DNA from: DATJAJ01 sp035622335 | GTDB taxonomy: Archaea > Thermoproteota > Nitrososphaeria > Nitrososphaerales > Gagatemarchaeaceae | Length of the DNA stretch: 10,622 nucleotides | Assembly: GCA_035622335.1 (NCBI GenBank) | Contig: DASPVO010000049.1 | Coordinates: forward strand, 1 to 10,622 | Direction: 5' to 3' | Part shown: positions 6,155 through 10,622 of the stretch, in pieces | Layout of the letters: every line of letters starts with the position of its first letter | Numbering within the stretch: position 1 is the first letter of the stretch | The notes under the pieces: generated by a model | Databases searched by the model: none | The model's input: the letters and a program-made list of their open reading frames with translations, nothing else | What the model was told of the DNA's origin: nothing | Program-made: the position numbers and the translations under genes

Positions 6155-6882
6155 AGGCCAGATAGTCTCTTCGCCAAGGTCTCCGCGAGGAGGGCGTTCG
6201 CTCCCGTCTCATCGTGCCGAAGATAGACGTAACATGCAGTGGCACCCTTGCTCAACTCGGTGATTCTCTTTGCCCAAGGAGGCATCTCGTCCTTGCTGTA
6301 GGTGTCCATCCTTAGCCGGAAGTAAGCGAGGTCGGAAGTCAACCGGAACTCGGGTTTCATGTCCTCCGTCTCGGCAACGCAGAAGCCTGCGCGCTCTCTC
6401 TCTAGCGCACGGAAGGTCTCGTCCTCAAACCATGATTCGTGCCTGAACTCGAAGACTCTCTCCTTGATCTTACCAGTTTCAGTCAGAAAGGCTCGCAGCA
6501 GCTCGTCGTTCCGTTTCATGAATGGTGGCAGCTGAAATAGTATCGGCCCCCTCCTCTGATCCAGGCTGTCCAGATTCTTCGCAAACCTTACAGCGGCCAG
6601 ACCAGCGCCCTCCCCAAGCTTCAGGATGTGAGTGACTTGTTTAGGCGCCTTGAAGGAGAACCTGAACTTCGCTGGCGTCCTTACTGACCATCCTGTTACC
6701 GTTGCTGCGCTGGGGGGAGCATAGAAAGAGCTGTTGATCTCCACGCTGCCCAGTTGTGCCGCGTACAGTGCCAGAAACTCCTCTGGCTTCGCATCGACAG
6801 GGTAGAAGTTGCCCCTCCACGAAGGGTAGCTGAATCCCGAGACTCCCACGTAGGTCTTGAGCGCCAAAATCAGTGTGGCCAA
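6151..6882 (-). CDS. DUF72 (YecE-like) TIM-barrel protein
   Basis: A 243-residue protein of the DUF72/YecE family, which adopts a TIM-barrel-like fold of unknown biochemical role. Family landmarks are visible in order: YVGVSGFSYPSWRGNFYP near residues 11-28, LGSVEINSSFY near 45-55, FRFSFKAPKQVTH near 73-85, the GPILFQLPP strand near 112-120, VFEFRHESW near 142-150, and the C-terminal CYVYLRHDETGANA, where relatives have a Y-x-x-F-N-N/D-x-x-G-x-A motif. Length is normal for the family. The start is uncertain: TTG at 6882 (used here), TTG at 6867 or GTG at 6849 would all keep the first barrel strand; no ATG is available. The gene is divergent from the protease gene and convergent, with overlapping stop codons, to the RHH-V4R gene. 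Confidence 0.9.
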   Translation of the reverse strand: MATLILALKTYVGVSGFSYPSWRGNFYPVDAKPEEFLALYAAQLGSVEINSSFYAPPSAATVTGWSVRTPAKFRFSFKAPKQVTHILKLGEGAGLAAVRFAKNLDSLDQRRGPILFQLPPFMKRNDELLRAFLTETGKIKERVFEFRHESWFEDETFRALERERAGFCVAETEDMKPEFRLTSDLAYFRLRMDTYSKDEMPPWAKRITELSKGATACYVYLRHDETGANALLAETLAKRLSGL

Positions 6883-6961
6883 GAAAGACGGGAGGGAAAA
6901 ACTTTGATGCGGTTCTTAGGTCGACCCACGTATGGAATAGATGCAAGCCGCTCCGAGAATT

Positions 6962-6970
6962 CTTTTATCC
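6962..6970 (+). promoter_or_regulatory. TATA-like element upstream of the protease gene
   Basis: CTTTTATCC lies about 38 bases before the ATG at 7004 and would place the transcript start near 6991. It therefore argues against protease start codons at 6754 or 6907, which lie upstream of it. Confidence 0.45.
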
Positions 6971-7003
6971 ATCGGTTCTGCCATTTTCTTCTGAGGCAAA
7001 TTC

Positions 7004-7084
7004 ATGCAGAGACCCAAGATAGAGAGAGCAGACCAGCTTCCATCCACATTTACTCCGTACCTGGGAGCGTTGTGGCTCTCTTAG
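7004..7084 (+). pseudogene. Possible out-of-frame N-terminal piece of the subtilase
   Basis: An ATG properly placed after the TATA-like element opens 26 codons (MQRPKIERADQLPSTF, then TPYLGALWLS) before TAG. This reads more like a real N-terminus than the protease frame at the same place, which is rich in His, Ser and Cys and has low GC at third positions. One extra base near 7079-7082 would join this piece to the protease frame. So either the protease gene carries a frameshift (natural or an assembly error) or this is a chance frame and the protease starts further in. Confidence 0.35.
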
Positions 7085-7098
7085 GCAACGAGGGACTG

Positions 7099-8775
7099 AT
7101 GCGAGAATTCCGGGACCACCTTGCGACGGACTTGAAGATGGACCTGGAGTCATTCGACATACAAGACAAGGCTACGCTTCGGTCTTACTACACGGTCCTA
7201 TCTCGCATATCGTTCGCGAACAGAGACTTTGACGGATCGCTGGAATACATCTCTACGGTACGAGCGATGCAGGAGAAACCGGCGGCGGTAGAAGTCTCGG
7301 GAATGGTGACCGAGTCGCTCGTCAGCGCGGCGAAATCCGACAGGGACCCGATGGGTGCTTTCTCTTCCCATCTGAGGGAGAGGCTCCGTGAGACCCACTA
7401 CGACATCGTCCAGACCGAGCTGAAGGCGATGAAGGGGCAGTTCGAGATGATCACCGAGAATATCATGATGGGGATCGTGGCGGAGCAGATGGAGCCCCCC
7501 GCAAAGGGAGGCAGCGTGTCGAAGGAGCTCGCGATGGGTCTGGTTGAGATCGAGTTCGTCGTCAAGGAGGAGATTCCCTACAAGGAAGCCATCGTTGAGT
7601 GCCTGAAGGAGGTTATCGACTCACACGCCATTGTGAAAGAAGACATCTGGGCTCCTCGTTATGTCGACCTGACGGAGGAAGAAGGCCTGACGCCTGTCAA
7701 CGTGGCCGTCTGGGACACGGGGGTAGACGTCAGCCTGTTCAACGGACTGGTCTGGACGGATCCATCTTCGGTGAGAGAGCGATATGGACTATCTTGGACA
7801 TACGACGGCACTAGAACGTTCGGTCCGCTTCGAGTCCTGGAAGGCGCGACAGAGAAAATGGAGATTGGCAGGAGACACTCCAAGGGGTTCTTCGACATGC
7901 AGTACCAGATCGAGTCCCCAGAGTCAGAGGAGGTGAAGCGAAAACTCTCGACTCTCGGTCAGAATGAGGTCAAGGAGTTCTTAGAGCCCATTCTGATGTA
8001 CACGACCTACGGTCACGGAACTCACGTTGCTGGTCTCGTGGCCTCTGGCAATCCAGGCGTCAGACTTGTCACAATAAGGTTCGAGGTTCCTTACACGCTG
8101 GCTCCCGCGAAGGTCTCGTTGGAGTGGGGGCGCGCTCAAGCTGCGGAGATGGTTGAAAGCGTGCACTACTTGCAGGACCACGGTGTCAAGGTCGTGAACA
8201 TGAGCTGGGGTTTCAACCCCTCAGAATTCGAGCACTCTCTCGAGTATTATCAGACCGGAAAGGACGCTGAGGAGAGAAGGCGGGTCGCAAGAGAGATTTT
8301 CGACGAATTCAAGGCACCCTTCAAAGAGGCGATCGAAGGGGCCGTCGGCACACTCTTCGTCGCGGCTTGCGGAAATGAGAACGTGGACGCCCGCTTTGAG
8401 GAGTTCGTCCCAGCTTCGTTTGACATGCCCAACGTGATAACGGTGGGAGCAGTCGACCTCGCAGGCGATGAGGCGGCATTCACGAGTTATGGCAGCGCGG
8501 TCGTCTATGCTAATGGATACCAGGTGGAGAGCCTCGTGCCCGGGGGCGGCCGAGAGAGCTGGAGTGGAACTAGCATGGCGGCCCCACAGGTAACAAACCT
8601 GGCTGCTAAGCTTCTTGCAAAGTACCCGAATCTCTCACCGGTCCAGGTGAAGAAACTGATCCTCGACGGCTCTGACGAGAAGCAAGTCGGGAGTGGCCGG
8701 ACGATAAAGCTGATGAATGAGAAGAGGTCGATGGAAGCCGCATCTGCTCTGATGCAGCCCTCGGGGGGCCGATAG
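7099..8775 (+). CDS. Subtilisin-like (S8) serine protease, apparently cytoplasmic
   Basis: A 558-residue protein from the first well-placed in-frame ATG. Residues about 1-130 are helical and include DFDGSLEYI and MQEKPAAVEVSG; 140-200 may form a propeptide-like region. The S8 domain follows: the Asp motif NVAVWDTGVDVS (D206), the His motif YGHGTHVAGLVASG (H306), the oxyanion Asn in ACGNEN (N426) and the Ser motif SGTSMAAPQV (S492). All four key residues are present, so it should be active. The Asp-to-His segment is about 100 residues, much longer than in secreted subtilisins. No signal peptide is visible in any start considered, so it probably acts inside the cell. The frame is open back to 6754, with an ATG at 6907, but that stretch overlaps the divergent DUF72 gene or lies before the TATA element and has non-coding composition. 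A frameshift near 7080 may hide the true start at 7004. Confidence 0.88.
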   Translation: MREFRDHLATDLKMDLESFDIQDKATLRSYYTVLSRISFANRDFDGSLEYISTVRAMQEKPAAVEVSGMVTESLVSAAKSDRDPMGAFSSHLRERLRETHYDIVQTELKAMKGQFEMITENIMMGIVAEQMEPPAKGGSVSKELAMGLVEIEFVVKEEIPYKEAIVECLKEVIDSHAIVKEDIWAPRYVDLTEEEGLTPVNVAVWDTGVDVSLFNGLVWTDPSSVRERYGLSWTYDGTRTFGPLRVLEGATEKMEIGRRHSKGFFDMQYQIESPESEEVKRKLSTLGQNEVKEFLEPILMYTTYGHGTHVAGLVASGNPGVRLVTIRFEVPYTLAPAKVSLEWGRAQAAEMVESVHYLQDHGVKVVNMSWGFNPSEFEHSLEYYQTGKDAEERRRVAREIFDEFKAPFKEAIEGAVGTLFVAACGNENVDARFEEFVPASFDMPNVITVGAVDLAGDEAAFTSYGSAVVYANGYQVESLVPGGGRESWSGTSMAAPQVTNLAAKLLAKYPNLSPVQVKKLILDGSDEKQVGSGRTIKLMNEKRSMEAASALMQPSGGR

Positions 8776-8807
8776 GTCGAAGACCAATTCCCGCACTTGC
8801 TCGCAGA

Positions 8808-8815
8808 TTAAATAC
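8808..8815 (+). promoter_or_regulatory. TATA-like promoter of tRNA-Asp
   Basis: TTAAATAC centred about 28 bases before the first base of the tRNA at 8840, the standard distance for an archaeal promoter. Confidence 0.65.
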
Positions 8816-8854
8816 ACCGAAGCGAGTGGGTGCCTCGACGCCCAGGTCGTATAG

Positions 8855-8871
8855 AGGGTCAAACCATACAA
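8855..8871 (+). other. 17-base intron in the D loop of tRNA-Asp
   Basis: The exon GTAT (8849-8852) pairs with intron ATAC (8866-8869) as the 4-bp central helix. The 3-base bulges are 8853-8855 and 8870-8872, and the outer helix is AGGTC (8844-8848) with GGTCT (8873-8877), counting G-U pairs. Cutting after the second base of each bulge leaves AG joined to CGGTCTA, a normal D loop (between positions 15 and 16). Confidence 0.75.
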
Positions 8872-8915
8872 CGGTCTAGTATGCGGGACTGTCACTCCCG
8901 TGACCCGGGTTCGAA

Positions 8916-8930
8916 ATCGCGAGACGAAAG
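8916..8930 (+). other. 15-base intron in the T loop of tRNA-Asp
   Basis: The exon TTCG (8910-8913) pairs with intron CGAA (8925-8928) as the 4-bp central helix. The 3-base bulges are 8914-8916 and 8929-8931, the outer helix is the T stem itself, and the inner hairpin is TC/GA capped by a GCGA (GNRA) tetraloop. Cutting after the second base of each bulge restores the loop TTCGAAT (between positions 59 and 60). Confidence 0.8.
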
Positions 8931-9005
8931 TCCCGGCCTGGGCGCGTCATTTGGAAAGGAACAAATAGTTTCAGTTCGGCGAGGTGTCTCAGAACGGACT
9001 TGAAG

Positions 9006-9284
9006 ATGAGGCTCGTTCAGTTCAGTCTCGGGCCGGGAAAGCAATCGGTCGCTGAGTCCATCGCTGACAAAGTCGTGCCGAAAATCAGAGCGCAGAATGG
9101 GTGTCAAAGTTGCGAGTTCTTTGAAGACAATGAGAACGGAGACTATGGGCTGGTCGTTCTTTGGGATTCCAGGAAGGCTGCTGATGACGCTTCTCCCATA
9201 ATCGGACCCATTCTAGTACCCGCACTCACAAAGGCCGGGGCATCGCCGGACATCCGGCTTCTCGACGTCTACGAACCGAAGTAG
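9006..9284 (+). CDS. Small ABM-like dimeric alpha-beta barrel protein
   Basis: A 92-residue protein that looks like the antibiotic biosynthesis monooxygenase (ABM) fold: a first strand MRLVQFSLGPG, a helix through VAESIADKVVPKIRAQNGC, a strand CEFFEDNENGDYGLVVLWDS, a second helix and a closing strand IRLLDVYEPK. ABM domains form dimeric ferredoxin-like barrels; the family includes monooxygenases, heme-degrading enzymes and many proteins without known activity, and no catalytic residue can be assigned here. I chose the ATG at 9006 over a TTG two codons earlier because the first strand starts right after it. An AT-rich stretch at 8962-8970 (CAAATAGTT) could be its TATA element; readthrough from the tRNA gene is also possible. 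It converges on the TMEM175-like gene, about 65 bases away. Confidence 0.7.
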   Translation: MRLVQFSLGPGKQSVAESIADKVVPKIRAQNGCQSCEFFEDNENGDYGLVVLWDSRKAADDASPIIGPILVPALTKAGASPDIRLLDVYEPK

Positions 9285-9348
9285 TACACTCGGCTTCTAA
9301 TGTGGGATGCGTCGAGCACGCACCGTCGAGCGGCACTTAGACCGGTAT

Positions 9349-9972
9349 TCATCCTATGGTCCTTCGTAAGATCCTGACCACCAGGACAGTGGCCCACAGC
9401 CAGAATCGTATCTCGAGATTGAACAGGGAATAGTCCCAGAATATTGGCAGTGCTGACGCGAGGAAGATGCCTGACCCCAGCAGGCTCGCCCCTCTGATTC
9501 TCCTGTAACTTTGCAGCAAGTCGGCGGGCATCGAACGCCCGCTTTCGACCGTAATCTGGTGGGTGAATGTCGCCAATATCAGATAGATTGCGCCCATGTC
9601 GACCGCCCAGACCGAGGTCGTAGTCGAGGAGCCGAGCTGCCCCGGAAGAGGGGAGAACGAGATCGTGATTAGGTTGTAGAGGTAAGGTTCCACGGAGACT
9701 AGAAAGAGGAGGACTAGGGTGAGCCTCAGCAGCTTCTCTGTTTCTACAGGACTGGCAGAGCTTATCCTCGTGTAATTCAGCCAGACGACCGCAAGGATAT
9801 AGAACGCAAAGCCGAATGATGCGAGGGACTCGAAGAGGCTTAGGTCGGTGGTCGGCTTGCCAGAGAGCAGAGTCAGGGCTCCGATGGACAGGGCGAGTCC
9901 GAAGATCAGGTCAGAGAGGGTCTGGACCCTCGTGCGAGGAACGCCCTCGCTTATCTTCACCTCTTTCTTCAA
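9349..9972 (-). CDS. TMEM175-family (DUF1211) six-helix membrane protein
   Basis: A 207-residue protein with six predicted membrane helices at about 18-36, 47-68, 82-104, 121-139, 161-180 and 185-203. The first helix starts with RVQTLSDLIFGLALSI, matching the family motif R-x-x-x-F-S-D (here R15, S20, D21 with Leu for Phe), which lines the K+ pore in TMEM175 channels; the second helix ends AVVWLNYTRI, like the conserved W-x-N-H region. Bacterial and archaeal members are single six-helix subunits that assemble as tetrameric potassium channels, so a K+ leak channel in the cytoplasmic membrane is the best guess. The Phe-to-Leu change in the filter-proximal motif makes selectivity uncertain. The start is TTG with a GTG four codons later as alternative; a weak TATA-like GGTTTAAC lies at 10001-10008. 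Confidence 0.72.
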   Translation of the reverse strand: MKKEVKISEGVPRTRVQTLSDLIFGLALSIGALTLLSGKPTTDLSLFESLASFGFAFYILAVVWLNYTRISSASPVETEKLLRLTLVLLFLVSVEPYLYNLITISFSPLPGQLGSSTTTSVWAVDMGAIYLILATFTHQITVESGRSMPADLLQSYRRIRGASLLGSGIFLASALPIFWDYSLFNLEIRFWLWATVLVVRILRRTIG

Positions 9973-10055
9973 TAACCCTGGCTGTCGCTTCTGGTCGCCG
10001 GTTAAACCAAGGCGTGATTATCAAAATCGAGAATCGTCCATCGCGCGTATTACCC

Positions 10056-10063
10056 CAATAAGA
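10056..10063 (+). promoter_or_regulatory. TATA-like promoter of the zinc-ribbon gene
   Basis: CAATAAGA centred about 26 bases before the ATG at 10086 predicts transcription starting at the start codon, that is, a leaderless message. Confidence 0.45.
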
Positions 10064-10085
10064 TTCGGAACAGCTCGGTGGAAAA

Positions 10086-10481
10086 ATGGAGACAACGACA
10101 ACTAGTTACTGCAGCGGTTGCGGAACTCAACTCGAGACCGGGTTCTCTTACTGCCCGAAGTGTGGCGCACCTGTCGCGGGCTCAAAGCCTTCGTCCTATT
10201 CGTCCACTCAAGCCTCGCCTCCAACAAACTGGCGAGAGGAGAGGCGCAGAGAGAGGGAGCAGAGACGGGAGGCCAGGTACACGAGCGGAGGACCTGGACT
10301 GGGAGCTCTCGTACTGGCGACCATACTGATCGTCGCCGGCCTGGGAATCTTCTTTCCGCAGCTCCCTTGGGAAGTGTTCTGGGGCTCGCTGCTCATACTC
10401 CTGGGTGTGTGGATAGTGGGCGCGAGATACCTACGCAGACACGGGACGACGCATCCGCAGCTAGAGACCGCCCCAAGATGA
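10086..10481 (+). CDS. Zinc-ribbon membrane protein
   Basis: A 131-residue protein. The N-terminus is a compact zinc ribbon, YCSGCG (C9, C12) and YCPKCG (C23, C26), the layout of the zinc-ribbon domain put at the front of many archaeal membrane proteins. A Ser/Pro-rich stretch (31-48) leads to a strongly basic arginine-rich segment (50-64), probably a charged cytoplasmic helix. Two membrane helices follow at about 70-90 and 96-114, joined by a short PQLPWE turn, and then a short polar tail. The ribbon should face the cytoplasm. No enzymatic function is apparent; a scaffold or small membrane regulator is plausible. The start ATG is well placed after a TATA-like element, and a T-tract follows the stop. 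Confidence 0.8.
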   Translation: METTTTSYCSGCGTQLETGFSYCPKCGAPVAGSKPSSYSSTQASPPTNWREERRREREQRREARYTSGGPGLGALVLATILIVAGLGIFFPQLPWEVFWGSLLILLGVWIVGARYLRRHGTTHPQLETAPR

Positions 10482-10501
10482 AGCCATCGGACGGTCTCCC
10501 C

Positions 10502-10507
10502 TTTTTT
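10502..10507 (+). terminator. T-tract terminator after the zinc-ribbon gene
   Basis: Six consecutive T residues lie 20 bases after the zinc-ribbon stop codon, preceded by a CCCC run. Archaeal transcription commonly ends at such T-tracts without a hairpin. Confidence 0.4.
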
Positions 10508-10527
10508 CAAACGATGAAGTAGAACCT

Positions 10528-10622
10528 ATGGAAGTGCTTGGCAGTTGGACCGTTCGCGACAAGGCGACGCCGAGGTTATTGCTGCTGAACAACGAAGGAC
10601 ACGCTCGGGCTCAGCTGGTTGT
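10528..10622 (+). CDS. 5' part of a gene running off the window
   Basis: An ATG at 10528 opens a frame that continues to the window edge (31 codons visible). It starts MEVLGSWTVRDKATPRLLLL and continues NNEGHARAQLV. Third-position GC is high, like the neighbouring genes. There is too little sequence for a family call, and the promoter is not obvious, so it could also be chance. Confidence 0.4.
   Translation, partial: MEVLGSWTVRDKATPRLLLLNNEGHARAQLV

Larger units (their letters stand above)
8840..8944 (+). tRNA. tRNA-Asp(GTC) with two introns
   Basis: The acceptor stem pairs GCCCAGG (8840-8846) with CCTGGGC (8937-8943) with discriminator G8944; CCA is not encoded. The anticodon arm is CGGGA-CTGTCAC-TCCCG (8884-8900), anticodon GTC at 8891-8893. 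The D stem is GTAT (8849-8852) with GTAT (8879-8882), using G-U closing pairs as is usual for tRNA-Asp. The T stem is CCGGG (8905-8909) with CCCGG (8932-8936). Two insertions interrupt it: 17 bases in the D loop (8855-8871) and 15 in the T loop (8916-8930). Removing both gives a canonical 73-base tRNA with T loop TTCGAAT. Each boundary shows bulge-helix-bulge geometry, so I read them as introns cut by the archaeal splicing endonuclease. A TATA element lies 28 bases upstream. A tRNA pseudogene is the less likely alternative. Confidence 0.9.

Noticed and set aside
6754..7003. Upstream extension of the protease frame
   Set aside because: Part overlaps the divergent DUF72 gene, the rest precedes or spans the TATA-like element, and the codons show low third-position GC unlike the gene proper. 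The purine-rich GGGAGGG before the ATG at 6907 is noted but not convincing.
9816..10105. Plus-strand frames over the start of the TMEM175-like gene
   Set aside because: They are Arg/Ser-rich shadows of the membrane protein gene and overlap the promoter of the zinc-ribbon gene.
1..10622. CRISPR array, insertion sequence, integrase or attachment site, including at the tRNA gene
   Set aside because: I saw no regularly spaced repeats, transposase or integrase motifs, and no obvious second copy of the tRNA 3' end in the window.

Overview
The window looks like chromosomal DNA of an archaeon, probably a moderately GC-rich member of the TACK group (Nitrososphaeria- or Bathyarchaeia-like; the lineage is inference). 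Several start codons lie about 25-30 bases downstream of an AT-rich TATA-like element, as expected for leaderless archaeal transcripts. GTG and TTG starts are frequent. A tRNA-Asp gene carries two tiny introns with bulge-helix-bulge geometry and no encoded CCA. Three regulators have ribbon-helix-helix DNA-binding heads. I see no transposase, integrase, CRISPR array or phage gene.

Layout. 45-1979 (+) encodes a class III nucleotidyl cyclase fused to a TolB-like domain and TPR repeats. 2050-3728 is a minus-strand block: in transcription order a MerT-like membrane protein with an unfamiliar N-terminal domain, a possible 31-residue hydrophobic peptide, an ArsR-type repressor, and an AHSA1/SRPBCC protein whose start overlaps the ArsR stop. 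3869-4117 (-) is a small helical protein of unknown role. 4205-5270 (-) holds two overlapping paralogous ribbon-helix-helix proteins, divergent from a third at 5375-6154 (+) that has a recognisable Cys-rich V4R sensor domain. The paralogs appear to carry degenerate V4R domains that keep one Cys. The divergent promoter region contains a compact repeat element that looks like their operator. 6151-6882 (-) is a DUF72 protein. A subtilisin-like protease follows on the plus strand to 8775, with an unclear and possibly frameshifted N-terminus. Then come the intron-bearing tRNA-Asp (8840-8944), a small ABM-like protein, a TMEM175-like six-helix membrane protein (-), a zinc-ribbon membrane protein and the start of a gene that runs off the window.

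How they may work together. Most units look independently transcribed, so this is not one pathway. The clearest local circuits are the ArsR/AHSA1 pair next to the MerT-like transporter (a possible metal- or stress-responsive group) and the three-member RHH/V4R cluster, which looks like a self-regulated small-molecule or metal sensor set. The best candidates for something undescribed are that RHH/V4R cluster and the doubly interrupted tRNA-Asp.
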